A DNA stretch of 64,000 nt from an uncultured Desulfovibrio sp. (GTDB lineage: Bacteria; Desulfobacterota; Desulfovibrionia; Desulfovibrionales; Desulfovibrionaceae): the NCBI GenBank assembly GCA_944327295.1, contig CALVHF010000004.1:62001-126000 (forward strand), in the 5' to 3' direction. Within the stretch, counting starts at the first letter, position 1; every line of letters starts with the position of its first letter. The notes below the pieces were generated by a model. It ran no database searches and was not told where the DNA came from. It saw only the letters and a program-made list of their open reading frames with translations. Below are positions 38,226 through 47,024 of the stretch, one piece after another. A program made the position numbers and the translations under genes.

Positions 38226-38406
38226 AGCGAAGTTCTTGCGAAAGACACATATTTTCTGACTTGTCGTCGTAAGCCCTGCGGCATTTTCACCTGCCATGGG
38301 GATTGCGGCGGCAACGTCATTGTGATAGAGGTTGCTGATTGACCTCGTTTGCAGGTGTGGGTGCATTGTGTGCCCACTCTCTTTTATTGGTTTTCAGGAG
38401 TTTTTC
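38226..38406 (+). promoter_or_regulatory. Structured spacer between rpsN and rpsH
   Basis: A 181-base gap where most operons have almost none. CACCTGC (38288-38294) pairs with GCAGGTG (38351-38357), enclosing a GCAAC/GTTGC stem with a loop ending in GATAGAG. This could be an autoregulatory target for an operon protein such as S8, whose gene follows, or hold a promoter; neither is proven. Confidence 0.4.
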
Positions 38407-38787
38407 ATGGTCACAGATCCTATTGCGGACATGCTTGCGCGTATCCGCAACGCACATTTGGCCCTCCATAAGGAAGTGAATGTGCCGCGCTCGAAGATGA
38501 AAGCGTCGCTGGCCAACATCCTCAAGCAGGAAGGATACGTCGAAGACGTGTCCATAGACGATGGCGGCATCAAGATCACCCTCAAGTATCGCAACGGCAA
38601 ACCTGCCATCACTGGTCTGCGTCGTGTCTCCACCCCCGGACGTCGTGTCTACGTGGGTGCCGGTGAGATCCCCCGCGTGCAGAATGGCCTCGGTATTTGC
38701 ATCCTTACTACCTCCTCCGGTGTCATGGACGGTGACAGCGCCCGCGAAAAGAGAGTAGGTGGCGAACTTCTGTGTGAAATCTGGTAG
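38407..38787 (+). CDS. rpsH: 30S ribosomal protein S8
   Basis: S8 binds the central domain of 16S rRNA and is the spc-operon translational repressor in E. coli. Its 126 residues have TDPIADMLARIRNAHLA at the start and the terminal GGELLCEIW typical of the family. The ATG follows CAGGAG. The upstream frame is open 25 codons into the structured spacer but without family match. Confidence 0.97.
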   Translation: MVTDPIADMLARIRNAHLALHKEVNVPRSKMKASLANILKQEGYVEDVSIDDGGIKITLKYRNGKPAITGLRRVSTPGRRVYVGAGEIPRVQNGLGICILTTSSGVMDGDSAREKRVGGELLCEIW

Positions 38788-38798
38788 GTGGTGCTGTC

Positions 38799-39338
38799 AT
38801 GTCTCGAATCGGAAAAATGCCCGTTACAGTGCCTGCCGGTGTGGAAGTGACCATCGGCGAGCACACCATTGATGTGAAGGGCCCCAAGGGACAGGTGTCC
38901 ACGCCTGTCTGCCCCCTTCTCGACTACGAAATGAAGGACGGCCACATTCATCTGACACGCAAGGATGACACTCGCGAATCCAATGCTCAGCATGGCCTGC
39001 GCCGCACCCTGCTCAACAACTGCATTCTCGGTGTGACCCAGGGCTTCACCAAGTCTCTCGAAGTCATTGGCGTGGGCTATCGTGTCAATGTGAAGGGTCC
39101 CATTATCGAATTGCAGGTTGGCTTCTCCCATCCCGTTCTTGTTGACGTGCCCGACGGCATCACTGCCTCCGTTGAAGGCAATGTGCTCAAGCTTTTCGGT
39201 GCTGACAAGGAAAAGGTCGGTGAATTTGCCGCCCAGATCCGCCGCATCCGCAAGCCTGAACCTTACAAGGGCAAGGGCATCAAGTACACAACCGAGATTG
39301 TCCGCCGCAAGGTTGGCAAGTCCGGCGGCAAGAAGTAG
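38799..39338 (+). CDS. rplF: 50S ribosomal protein L6
   Basis: L6 lies near the factor-binding site. The 179 residues have [15 protein letters not shown], two similar folds, and the C-terminal [16 protein letters not shown]. It lies 11 bases after rpsH and 11 before the rplR ATG. Confidence 0.97.
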   Translation: MSRIGKMPVTVPAGVEVTIGEHTIDVKGPKGQVSTPVCPLLDYEMKDGHIHLTRKDDTRESNAQHGLRRTLLNNCILGVTQGFTKSLEVIGVGYRVNVKGPIIELQVGFSHPVLVDVPDGITASVEGNVLKLFGADKEKVGEFAAQIRRIRKPEPYKGKGIKYTTEIVRRKVGKSGGKK

Positions 39339-39349
39339 AGGTGGAAGAA

Positions 39350-39709
39350 ATGGCTATTAGCAAGAATCAAGCGCGCCTCAGCCGCAAAATCCGCATTCGC
39401 CGCAAGGTCAACGGGACTGCCGAACGTCCCCGTCTGGTTGTGTTCCGCAGCAATGAGCACATCTACGCCCAGGTCGTCAATGACGAAAGCGGCGTGACGC
39501 TTGTGAGTGCTTCCACTCTCTCCATGTCCCGCTCTCAGGCCGGTGTCCATGGCAACGTGGAAGGCGCCACCACAGTGGGACGTGAAATTGCCCGCCTGGC
39601 CAAGGAAAAGGATATTACCCGCGTGGTGTTTGACCGTAACGGCTACCTGTATCACGGACGCATCAAGGCCGTTGCCGACGGTGCCCGCGAAGGCGGACTG
39701 GAGTTCTAA
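39350..39709 (+). CDS. rplR: 50S ribosomal protein L18
   Basis: L18 binds 5S rRNA with L5. The 119 residues show [29 protein letters not shown] and the terminal [21 protein letters not shown] region. A GTG three codons upstream is in frame, but it lies in the AGGTGG ribosome site, so the ATG at 39350 is used. One base separates its stop from rpsE. Confidence 0.96.
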   Translation: MAISKNQARLSRKIRIRRKVNGTAERPRLVVFRSNEHIYAQVVNDESGVTLVSASTLSMSRSQAGVHGNVEGATTVGREIARLAKEKDITRVVFDRNGYLYHGRIKAVADGAREGGLEF

Positions 39710-39710
39710 T

Positions 39711-40220
39711 ATGCGTGAGAAAGTAGAAGCTCCCGTGAACGAACTGGGAGAAATCGAGAAGGTTGTGGCGCTCAACCGTGTGGCCAAGGTCGTCAAGGGT
39801 GGCCGCCGTTTCAGCTTCTCCGCCCTTGTGGTGGTCGGCGACGGCAACGGTCATGTGGGCTTTGGTCTTGGCAAGGCTCAGGAAGTTCCCGAAGCCCTGC
39901 GCAAGGCCACTGAACGTGCCCGCAAGAACCGTGTTTTCATCCCCCTGGTGGACGGCACCCTGCCTTACGAAGTGACCGGCATCTTCGGCGCCGGCCGCGT
40001 GCTGCTCAAGCCTGCTTCCGAAGGTACCGGCATCATCGCCGGCGGCGCTGTCCGTGCCATCATGGAAGCCGTGGGTGTGCGCGACGTCCTTTCCAAGGCC
40101 ATTGGCACCAACAACCCCCACAATGTTCTTCGTGCCACTCTGCAGGGCCTCATGTCCCTGCGCAGTGCCGAAGAGGTCTCCGCTCTGCGCGGCAAACAGC
40201 TTGAAGCTCCGAGGAAGTAA
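39711..40220 (+). CDS. rpsE: 30S ribosomal protein S5
   Basis: S5 takes part in decoding fidelity and mRNA unwinding. The 169 residues contain the double-stranded RNA-binding fold [18 protein letters not shown], the [14 protein letters not shown] turn, and [14 protein letters not shown]. The frame is open far into rplR, but the ATG at 39711 begins the true N-terminus. Confidence 0.97.
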   Translation: MREKVEAPVNELGEIEKVVALNRVAKVVKGGRRFSFSALVVVGDGNGHVGFGLGKAQEVPEALRKATERARKNRVFIPLVDGTLPYEVTGIFGAGRVLLKPASEGTGIIAGGAVRAIMEAVGVRDVLSKAIGTNNPHNVLRATLQGLMSLRSAEEVSALRGKQLEAPRK

Positions 40221-40223
40221 GTT

Positions 40224-40403
40224 ATGGCTGAACAGATCACCATCATGCTTGTCCGCTCCCGTGCCGGATGCACTCCCGCACAGAGGAAGTGCCTGGACGC
40301 CCTCGGCCTCAGACGTCGTGAAGTGCGCAGGACCATCACCGACAGTCCTGCCGTGCGCGGCATCATCAACAAAGTTCCGCACCTTGTGGCCATTGTGAAG
40401 TAG
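40224..40403 (+). CDS. rpmD: 50S ribosomal protein L30
   Basis: L30 is a small 50S protein. The 59-residue product reads MAEQITIMLVRSRAGCTPAQ at the start, then LGLRRR and a terminal NKVPHLVAIVK, all as expected for the bacterial form. It begins three bases after rpsE, whose end supplies GAGGAAG as ribosome site, and ends 24 bases before rplO. Confidence 0.96.
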   Translation: MAEQITIMLVRSRAGCTPAQRKCLDALGLRRREVRRTITDSPAVRGIINKVPHLVAIVK

Positions 40404-40427
40404 CAGGGCCGCATTAAGGAGACATCC

Positions 40428-40889
40428 ATGCATTTGCATACACTTTACCCCTTCCAGGAAGAGCGCAAGACCCGCCGTCGCGTGGGCCGCGGCGCCGCTT
40501 CCGGCCTTGGCTGCACTGCAGGCAAGGGTCACAAGGGTCAGAATGCCCGTGCCGGCGGCGGTGTCCGTCCCGGTTTCGAGGGCGGCCAGATGCCCCTGCA
40601 GCGTCGTCTGCCCAAGCACGGCTTCAAGAACTATCCTTTCAAAGTTACCTATTCCGTTATCAATCTCGGTGACCTGCTGGCCCACTTCCCCGGTGCGGAA
40701 AGCATCACCCTGGAGCAGATTTACGAACGTGGTCTGGCCAAGGCCGGCACACCTGTGAAGATCCTCTCCGACGGTGACGTGACCGCTCCCGTGAGCATCG
40801 AAGCCCACAAGTTCTCTGCTGCTGCAGCAGAAAAGATTGCCAAGGCTGGCGGAAAGGCCTCTGCCTTGGAGCAGGGAGCAGCCGAGTAA
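40428..40889 (+). CDS. rplO: 50S ribosomal protein L15
   Basis: L15 is a late 50S assembly protein. The 153 residues have a glycine-rich N-terminal tail (GRGAASGLGCTAGKGHKGQN and RPGFEGGQMPLQRRLPKHGF) and the C-terminal core with VTAPVSIEAHKFSAAA. AAGGAG precedes the ATG. A 167-base spacer to secY follows. Confidence 0.97.
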   Translation: MHLHTLYPFQEERKTRRRVGRGAASGLGCTAGKGHKGQNARAGGGVRPGFEGGQMPLQRRLPKHGFKNYPFKVTYSVINLGDLLAHFPGAESITLEQIYERGLAKAGTPVKILSDGDVTAPVSIEAHKFSAAAAEKIAKAGGKASALEQGAAE

Positions 40890-41056
40890 ACTGACGCTTA
40901 ACGACTCGCAGCTTCCCGCTGTCTCGAAAAAGGGGAAACTGCGGGTCTTCTCCTGTTTCTCAGCTGTGCGCCTTTGTTTGGAAAACATTCTTTCCGAGCA
41001 AAGGCGCTTGTTTAGCACCCTGCATCTATACGTCGGGTCAAGCAGAAGGGTTTTTC
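40890..41056 (+). promoter_or_regulatory. rplO-secY spacer with two hairpins
   Basis: The first hairpin is an 11-bp stem with one mismatch (CGCAGCTTCCC with GGGAAACTGCG) near 40910-40943, followed by a pyrimidine-rich tract. The second has arms GCGCCTTTG and CAAAGGCGC (40968-40976, 40999-41007) with an inner GGAAA/TTTCC, followed by TTGTTTAG. Either could attenuate transcription into secY so that the translocase is made in smaller amounts than the ribosome. Confidence 0.5.
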
Positions 41057-42373
41057 ATGGCTCAACCTAAAGATCTTACCCCAGGGCAAGCCAGCCTGGC
41101 CAAACGCCTTGGCTGGACGCTCTTCTTACTCTGTTGTTACCGCGTGGGCGTACACGTTCCCATTCCAGGCGTAGACGCTCAGGCCATTGCCTCCTTTTTC
41201 GAGCAGATGAGCGGGACAATCTTTGCCCTGTTCGACATCTTCTCCGGCGGTGGTCTCTCCAACGTCTCCATCTTTGCGCTTGGCGTGATGCCCTACATCT
41301 CGGCGTCCATCATCATGCAGCTTCTGCAGGTGGTCAGTCCGACAATCAAGCGCCTCTACAAGGAAGAAGGGCAGGCGGGCCGACGCAAGATAACCCAGTA
41401 CACTCGCTACCTGACCGTGGTCATCACCCTGATTCAGGGCCTTGGCATTGCCGTGGGACTTGAACGCATGACCAGTCCGGCCGGACTGCCGGTTGTCCTG
41501 CATCCCGGCATGAACTTCCTCATAGTGACCATGCTCACCTTCTGCGCAGGTTCCATCCTGATCATGTGGATAGGTGAACAGATCACGGACAAGGGCATAG
41601 GCAACGGCATTTCCCTCATCATCTTCTGCGGCATTGTCGTGGGCATTCCCCGCGGCATCATCCAGTCCGTGGAACTGATCAGGACCGGTGACATCTCCCT
41701 GTTCCTGGCCATCTGCATTCTTCTGCTCATGGCCGCAGTGGTGGTTTTCATCGTTTTTGTGGAACGGGCCCAGCGCCGCATTCCCATTTCCTATGCCAAG
41801 CGCCAGGTTGGCAAGAAGATCTTTGGTGGCCAGAATACCCATCTGCCCCTGCGTCTGAACACAGCCGGCGTCATTCCGCCCATCTTCGCCTCCTCCCTGC
41901 TGCTCTTCCCGGCCACCATCGGCCAGTTCAGCCAGAACGAGTATGTGCGTCAGGTGACGGATTTCTTCGCCCCCATGGGCCTTGTCTACAATATCTTCTA
42001 CGTAGCACTCATCTTTTTCTTCTGTTATTTCTACACCGCCATTATTTTTGATCCCAAGGACATGGCCGAGAATCTGAAAAAGAACGGCGGCTTTATCCCT
42101 GGCATCCGTCCCGGTGAGAACACCCAGAACTACATTGATACCGTTCTCTCCCGTCTCACCCTTTCTGGCGGCATCTATATTGCCGGTGTGTCCCTGCTGC
42201 CCATGCTGCTCATTGCCCAGTTCAACGTGCCCTTCTACTTTGGCGGCACGAGCCTGCTCATTCTCGTGGGCGTGGCAATGGACTTCATGAACCAGATTGA
42301 GTCTCATCTCATCAACAGCCAGTATGCAGGACTTATGGAAAAGGCTCGCAAGACCGGCCGTCTTGCCCGCTAA
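41057..42373 (+). CDS. secY: Protein translocase channel SecY
   Basis: SecY is the pore of the Sec translocon, partner of SecA encoded at the start of this window. The 438 residues include about ten transmembrane helices, opening with LAKRLGWTLFLLCCYRVGVHVPIPGVD, the plug-region segment FSGGGLSNVSIFALGVMPYI, QVVSPTIKRLYKEEG, and the cytoplasmic loop RRIPISYAKRQVGKK used by SecA and the ribosome. The ATG is preceded by GAAGGG. It lies 12 bases before map. Confidence 0.98.
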   Translation: MAQPKDLTPGQASLAKRLGWTLFLLCCYRVGVHVPIPGVDAQAIASFFEQMSGTIFALFDIFSGGGLSNVSIFALGVMPYISASIIMQLLQVVSPTIKRLYKEEGQAGRRKITQYTRYLTVVITLIQGLGIAVGLERMTSPAGLPVVLHPGMNFLIVTMLTFCAGSILIMWIGEQITDKGIGNGISLIIFCGIVVGIPRGIIQSVELIRTGDISLFLAICILLLMAAVVVFIVFVERAQRRIPISYAKRQVGKKIFGGQNTHLPLRLNTAGVIPPIFASSLLLFPATIGQFSQNEYVRQVTDFFAPMGLVYNIFYVALIFFFCYFYTAIIFDPKDMAENLKKNGGFIPGIRPGENTQNYIDTVLSRLTLSGGIYIAGVSLLPMLLIAQFNVPFYFGGTSLLILVGVAMDFMNQIESHLINSQYAGLMEKARKTGRLAR

Positions 42374-42385
42374 GGACAGAAACTC

Positions 42386-43204
42386 ATGAAGAAATACCAG
42401 GGCGTTTTCATCAAAAATGCACGGGAACTCGCCAATCTGCGCGAGGCAAATCGTCTTACAGCCAATATTCTTGATGCCATTGGCGACGAAATTCGACCTG
42501 GCATTTCTACAATGCATCTCGAGAACATCGCCCGACGCATGTGCGAAGAGTATCACGTGCGTCCGGCCTTTCTCGGGTATTCGGGCTTTCCCTATGCCAT
42601 CTGCTGCTCGGTAAACGAAGTTGTCGTGCACGGCTTTCCCTCTTCCTCCAGAATTCTGCAGAAGGGGGACATTGTCAGCGTTGACTTCGGAGTCGAGTAC
42701 AATGGCATGGTGGGGGACTCTGCCAGGACCTATCCTGTCGGAGAGATCTCCGAGGTTGCAGACCGGCTTCTCTACATTACCGAAGCCGCTCTGTACGTCG
42801 GGATCAATGAAGCACTGCCCGGCAAGGACGTGCATAGCATAGGGACAGCCATTCAGCGCTTTGTGGAAGCCCGGGGCTTCGGCGTCGTCCGTCGCTTCGT
42901 AGGCCACGGTGTTGGGGCAAACATGCACGAAAAGCCCGAGGTGCCCAACTTTGATCCCGGTGTCCGGGGAGTGACCCTGCAGCACGGCATGGCCATTGCC
43001 ATAGAGCCCATGGTCACGGAAGGCAGTTACGATGTGGAAATCCTTTCGGACAAGTGGACCACTGTGACAAAGGATCGCAGGCTGGCCGCCCACTTCGAGC
43101 ACAGCATCGCGATTACCCCCCACGGCCCGCAGATTCTGAGCGTAGGTGACAGAGGCATTGTTCGTTACAAAGTGCAGTACCCTGCGAACAAGGAAAGTTT
43201 TTAG
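42386..43204 (+). CDS. map: Methionine aminopeptidase, type I
   Basis: Removes the initiator methionine from nascent proteins. The 272-residue protein has all five metal ligands in expected contexts: VDFGVEYNGMVGD (two aspartates) near 97-110, GHGVGANMHE near 173, IEPMV near 205 and EHSIAIT near 237. The length is slightly above the usual 250-265. It follows secY at 12 bases, the common secY-map pair. infA and adk, often found next, are not here. Confidence 0.97.
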   Translation: MKKYQGVFIKNARELANLREANRLTANILDAIGDEIRPGISTMHLENIARRMCEEYHVRPAFLGYSGFPYAICCSVNEVVVHGFPSSSRILQKGDIVSVDFGVEYNGMVGDSARTYPVGEISEVADRLLYITEAALYVGINEALPGKDVHSIGTAIQRFVEARGFGVVRRFVGHGVGANMHEKPEVPNFDPGVRGVTLQHGMAIAIEPMVTEGSYDVEILSDKWTTVTKDRRLAAHFEHSIAITPHGPQILSVGDRGIVRYKVQYPANKESF

Positions 43205-43480
43205 GGAGAACCCTATACCAGCCTGTCACCTGGTATTTGACAGAACTATGAAAAAAGGGTAGCAAACTTGGCTCACACTCTCCGAGCGGGGTGAGATTCT
43301 TTGCCTGTGCCAAATCTTTGGCAGGGCAGGGGTGCAGCTTGTCCATGACAGGCTGATATCCGCATTTCTCCCCTCGACGGGCATGTGTGCTTTTCCCGGC
43401 AGTCCTGTGACCTCAAGGCCCAGACCGTCCGGGAACGGCTGGAGTCGCTCTATTTTTCCTATGATAGGGAGCTAAATACA
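43205..43480 (+). other. map-rpmJ spacer with a hairpin
   Basis: 276 bases without a gene. An ATACCAG/CTGGTAT hairpin lies just after the map stop (43215-43236) with no T tract. An internal promoter for the alpha operon would be expected here but no clear hexamer pair was found. Confidence 0.35.
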
Positions 43481-43594
43481 ATGAAAGTCAGACCTTCCGT
43501 CAAGAAAATATGCCCCAAGTGCAAGGTGATCCGGCGCAAGGGTGTTCTTCGGGTCATCTGCGAAAACCCCAAACATAAGCAGCGTCAGGGATAG
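43481..43594 (+). CDS. rpmJ: 50S ribosomal protein L36 (zinc-binding)
   Basis: L36 is the smallest 50S protein. The 37 residues read [20 protein letters not shown] and end in NPKHKQRQG, with the zinc ligands of the C+ form: two in CPKC, one in VICENP, and the histidine of NPKH. The ATG follows AGGGAG about ten bases upstream. Confidence 0.96.
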   Translation: MKVRPSVKKICPKCKVIRRKGVLRVICENPKHKQRQG

Positions 43595-43609
43595 GCAGGA
43601 GGACAGACA

Positions 43610-43978
43610 GTGGCAAGAATTGCAGGCGTTGAGCTTCCCCGCGGCAAGCGCGTGGATATCGCTCTGACGTATATTTATGGAATCGGCCGGACAACTGCCC
43701 TCCAGATCTGTGATACCGTGGGTATCAACTGGGAGCGCAACATTGACGATCTGTCCGCAGACGAAGTGAACGAGATCCGCAAGGAACTCGAAAGCAACCA
43801 CAAGGTGGAAGGCGACCTGCGCCGCGAAGTGAGCAGCAGCATCAAGCGTCTCATGGACATCGGCTGCTACCGCGGTCTGCGTCATCGTCGTGGTCTGCCC
43901 GTGCATGGACAGCGTACCCATACCAACGCCCGTACCCGCAAGGGGCCCCGTCGCGGCCTGGTTGGCAAGAAAAAGTAA
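43610..43978 (+). CDS. rpsM: 30S ribosomal protein S13
   Basis: S13 contacts the P-site tRNA and the 50S from the head of the 30S. The 122 residues have [21 protein letters not shown] split by the usual helix, [12 protein letters not shown] and the C-terminal [13 protein letters not shown]. The start codon is GTG at 43610, with AGGAGG seven bases upstream; no ATG is available in register. Confidence 0.96.
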   Translation: MARIAGVELPRGKRVDIALTYIYGIGRTTALQICDTVGINWERNIDDLSADEVNEIRKELESNHKVEGDLRREVSSSIKRLMDIGCYRGLRHRRGLPVHGQRTHTNARTRKGPRRGLVGKKK

Positions 43979-44074
43979 TCGCGAACCTGCTGTCCACAGG
44001 CTTTGCCCAGACAGTGTCTGGAGCAGAACAGCTCTGTGCAGCGCCGCTTTGCAGAAATTTCTATTGGAGAAAAG

Positions 44075-44464
44075 ATGGCCAGAGCATCCAAGGTCACTCG
44101 CAAGAAGGAGCGCAAGAATATCGCTGTGGGCATTGTCCACATTGATGCTACCTTCAACAATACCATCGTTACCTTTACGGACACCCACGGCAACACCGTG
44201 AGCTGGGCCTCTGCCGGTCAGTCCGGTTTCAAGGGCTCCCGCAAGTCCACCCCCTTTGCCGCCCAGGTTGCGGCTGAAACGGCAGCCCGCAAGGCGCAGG
44301 AAAACGGCATGCGCACCGTGGGCATCTATGTCAAGGGACCGGGTTCCGGTCGTGAACAGGCCATGCGCGCCGTTGCCAACACCGGCATGCGTGTTGCCTT
44401 CATCCGTGACATTACTCCCATTCCCCACAACGGTTGCCGTCCGCCCAAGCGTCGCCGCGTGTAG
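44075..44464 (+). CDS. rpsK: 30S ribosomal protein S11
   Basis: S11 lies on the 30S platform near the exit-site mRNA. The 129 residues contain [18 protein letters not shown], the [14 protein letters not shown] segment, and the terminal [18 protein letters not shown]. The ATG at 44075 follows TTGGAG. A 96-base spacer with a CCAGACA/TGTCTGG hairpin separates it from rpsM. Confidence 0.97.
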   Translation: MARASKVTRKKERKNIAVGIVHIDATFNNTIVTFTDTHGNTVSWASAGQSGFKGSRKSTPFAAQVAAETAARKAQENGMRTVGIYVKGPGSGREQAMRAVANTGMRVAFIRDITPIPHNGCRPPKRRRV

Positions 44465-44487
44465 GGCGTCTAGAAGGAATAAGATTC

Positions 44488-45120
44488 ATGGCAAGATATA
44501 CTGAAGCCAAGTGTCGTATCTGCCGCCGCGAAGGAGCCAAACTCTTCCTCAAGGGCGATCGCTGCTTCACTCCCAAGTGCGCTATGGACAAGGCCCAGCG
44601 TGCCGTTGCTCCCGGTCAGCATGGCCGCGCTCGCAAGAAGGTGAGTGAATACGCACTGCAGATGCGTGAGAAGCAGAAGACACGTCGTACCTACGGCCTG
44701 CTCGAACGTCAGTTCCACACCTATTTCACCAAGGCCGACAGGCAGAAGGGCGTTACCGGTACCAACCTGCTCGTCATGCTCGAAAGCCGTCTCGACAACG
44801 TCGTGTACCGTCTCGGCTTTGCCAACTCCCGCAACCAGGCCCGCCAGTTTGTGCGTCACGGCCTCTTCACCCTCAATGGCCACAAGGTGAACATCCCCTC
44901 CCTGCTGGTCAAGGTGGGCGATATCATTGAGATTCCCGAAAAGCGCCGCAAGATCAAGGCCTTTGCCGATGCAGCCGAGACTGTGGGCCGTCGTGGCACC
45001 CCGACCTGGCTGGAAGCCGACTACGCTGCTTTCAAGGGTACGGTCAAGGCCATGCCGCAGCGTGACGACATCCGCATGGACGTCAACGAACAGCTGATCG
45101 TCGAACTCTACAGCAAGTAG
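44488..45120 (+). CDS. rpsD: 30S ribosomal protein S4 (zinc-type)
   Basis: S4 nucleates 16S rRNA folding and in E. coli represses the alpha operon. The 210 residues begin [19 protein letters not shown] with zinc cysteines near 9, 12, 26 and 31. The S4 RNA-binding core with [16 protein letters not shown] lies near 95. AAGGAAT precedes the ATG at 44488. Confidence 0.97.
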   Translation: MARYTEAKCRICRREGAKLFLKGDRCFTPKCAMDKAQRAVAPGQHGRARKKVSEYALQMREKQKTRRTYGLLERQFHTYFTKADRQKGVTGTNLLVMLESRLDNVVYRLGFANSRNQARQFVRHGLFTLNGHKVNIPSLLVKVGDIIEIPEKRRKIKAFADAAETVGRRGTPTWLEADYAAFKGTVKAMPQRDDIRMDVNEQLIVELYSK

Positions 45121-45133
45121 TCCCGGAGGAAGC

Positions 45134-46183
45134 ATGCTTATCAAACAGGGCGATCGTCTCATCAATGCGCGGAACTGGTCGGAGCTTGTCAAGCCCGGAA
45201 AGCTTGTCCGCGACGACGAAGAGTCGGACGGTATGCATGGACGTTTTATCTGCGAACCACTGGAGCGCGGATTCGGAACGACCATTGGTAACGCCCTGCG
45301 GCGTGTCCTGCTCTCCTCGCTCCAAGGCGCGGCCTTTGTCTCCGTCAAGATTACCGGAGTTCAGCACGAATTTACCACCATCCATGGCGTGCTTGAGGAC
45401 GTCACCGACGTCATTCTCAATTTGAAACAGGTCCGCATGGCCATGGATACGGACGCTCCGCAGAGGCTCACCCTGCACGCCGAGAAAAAAGGCGATGTGA
45501 CCGCTGCCATGATCCAGGCCAACCAGCACGTGCTCATCCTCAACCCCGAGCAGCATATTGCCACTCTGACCGAGGATGTCGAACTGGACATGGAACTCGA
45601 AGTGCGCATGGGTAAGGGCTATGTTCCCCACGAAATGCACGAAGGGCTCGACGATGAAATCGGTCTGATCGCCCTTGACTCAAGTTTCTCGCCCATCCGG
45701 CGGGTGAGTTACACCATTGAGCAGGCTCGCGTGGGACAGATGACGAACTACGACCGCCTCATCCTTGAGGTCTGGACTGATGGTTCCGTCAAGCCCGAGG
45801 ACGCTATTGCGTATGCCGCCAAGATCATAAAGGACCAAATTACTGTTTTCATCAATTTCGATGAACGTGCCGGAGGCGAATTCGGCTCCGGTGCTTCCGG
45901 CGTAGCCGACATGAACGAGAATCTCTTCATGTCCATTGATGAACTTGAGCTTTCCGTCCGTGCCACCAACTGCCTGCGTTCGGCCAATATCTCCACTGTG
46001 GGCGAACTTGTGCAGCGTACGGAAAACGACATGCTCAAGACCAAGAACTTCGGTCGTAAGTCTCTGGACGAAATCAAGAATCACCTGCTCAGCATGGGCC
46101 TTGATTTCGGTCTGAAGATCGACAATTACGACAAAAAATACCAAGAATGGAAGAAACAGAAGGAACAGCAAAATGAGGCATAG
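45134..46183 (+). CDS. rpoA: RNA polymerase alpha subunit
   Basis: Alpha dimerises to start polymerase assembly and its C-terminal domain binds UP elements and activators. The 349-residue protein has the N-terminal domain start with [20 protein letters not shown] near 40 and the helix-hairpin-helix C-terminal domain [20 protein letters not shown] near 275. It is about 20 residues longer than E. coli alpha, with a charged KKQKEQQ tail. GGAGGAAG precedes the ATG; the end overlaps rplQ by 11 bases. Confidence 0.98.
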   Translation: MLIKQGDRLINARNWSELVKPGKLVRDDEESDGMHGRFICEPLERGFGTTIGNALRRVLLSSLQGAAFVSVKITGVQHEFTTIHGVLEDVTDVILNLKQVRMAMDTDAPQRLTLHAEKKGDVTAAMIQANQHVLILNPEQHIATLTEDVELDMELEVRMGKGYVPHEMHEGLDDEIGLIALDSSFSPIRRVSYTIEQARVGQMTNYDRLILEVWTDGSVKPEDAIAYAAKIIKDQITVFINFDERAGGEFGSGASGVADMNENLFMSIDELELSVRATNCLRSANISTVGELVQRTENDMLKTKNFGRKSLDEIKNHLLSMGLDFGLKIDNYDKKYQEWKKQKEQQNEA

Positions 46184-46637
46184 CAATTCCGGCCGGAAAC
46201 TTTCGCGGACGCCCTCGCACCGCAAAGCCCTGATGCGCAATCTTGCCAAGGCGCTCATCACACATGGCAGAATCACGACGACTGAAATGAAGGCCAAGGA
46301 ATTGCGCCGTGTGGTGGAACCCCTGGTGACTCTGGCCAAGGCCAACACCGTCGCTGCTCGCCGCAGTGCCTATCGCGTGCTCAACGATCTCAAGCTGGTC
46401 AAGCGTCTCTTTGATGTCATCGGCCCCGCCTACGCAGGTGTGGCTGGCGGCTACACAAGAGTTCTGAAGCTGGCCATGCCCCGCAAGGGCGACAATGCCC
46501 CCATGGCTGTCATCGAATTCGTGAAGAAGGAAGCTGCAGCAGCTGCCAGCGTTGCACCTGCTGCTCCTGTTGTCGAAGCAAAGCCTGCTGAAGCTCCTGT
46601 TAGTGAAGAGCCTGCAGCTGAACAGCCCAAGGCCTAG
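46173..46637 (+). CDS. rplQ: 50S ribosomal protein L17 with Ala-rich tail
   Basis: L17 lies at the tunnel exit region. The core (1-117) has [20 protein letters not shown] at the start and the [15 protein letters not shown] segment. A further 35-40 residues rich in Ala, Pro and Glu form an extension not present in E. coli L17 (127 residues). It overlaps rpoA by 11 bases and ends the ribosomal block at a terminator. Confidence 0.96.
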   Translation: MRHSNSGRKLSRTPSHRKALMRNLAKALITHGRITTTEMKAKELRRVVEPLVTLAKANTVAARRSAYRVLNDLKLVKRLFDVIGPAYAGVAGGYTRVLKLAMPRKGDNAPMAVIEFVKKEAAAAASVAPAAPVVEAKPAEAPVSEEPAAEQPKA

Positions 46638-46666
46638 TTTTTTCGCAAGATTTTTACAAGTCTCTG

Positions 46667-46698
46667 AAGGGAGGGATTCTCTGAATCCTTCCCTTTTT
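46667..46698 (+). terminator. Terminator of the ribosomal block
   Basis: A 13-bp stem with one G-T pair (46667-46679 and 46683-46695, three-base loop) runs into a T5 tract, 30 bases after rplQ. Confidence 0.88.
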
Positions 46699-46917
46699 CA
46701 TATTGTGCACTATCTTTTGTTGACAGGCATGCCTGTTCAGAGCCGCTCAACCGCAAGACACGATGCATGGTTCGCCCTTGCTCGTCCCGGATCTGCACAC
46801 AGCCTCGGGCTGAGTGTCTGCCTGGCTCGAAAAGTGTGTCGGAAAGAAGACGCTGCGGTTGGCTACCTGCTGTTTCTCTTGCCCAAAAGCCTGAATAAGT
46901 GTATTCTCTTGAGCCTT

Positions 46918-47002
46918 GCGAAAGTGGCGGAATTGGTAGACGCACTGGACTTAGAATCCAGCGCCTTCGTGCGTGGGGGTTCAACTCCCCCCTTTCGCAC
47001 CA
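46918..47002 (+). tRNA. tRNA-Leu (anticodon UAG)
   Basis: An 85-nt tRNA with a perfect seven-base acceptor stem (GCGAAAG with CTTTCGC), D-arm GGCGGAATTGGTAGACGC, an anticodon stem CTGGA/TCCAG around loop CTTAGAA giving anticodon TAG, a long class II variable arm, a GGTTCAA T-loop and an encoded CCA. The class II shape and anticodon both mean leucine. It lies 22 bases before tig and may be cotranscribed. Confidence 0.97.
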
Positions 47003-47024
47003 AATGAACTGAAGGAGATCCCCT

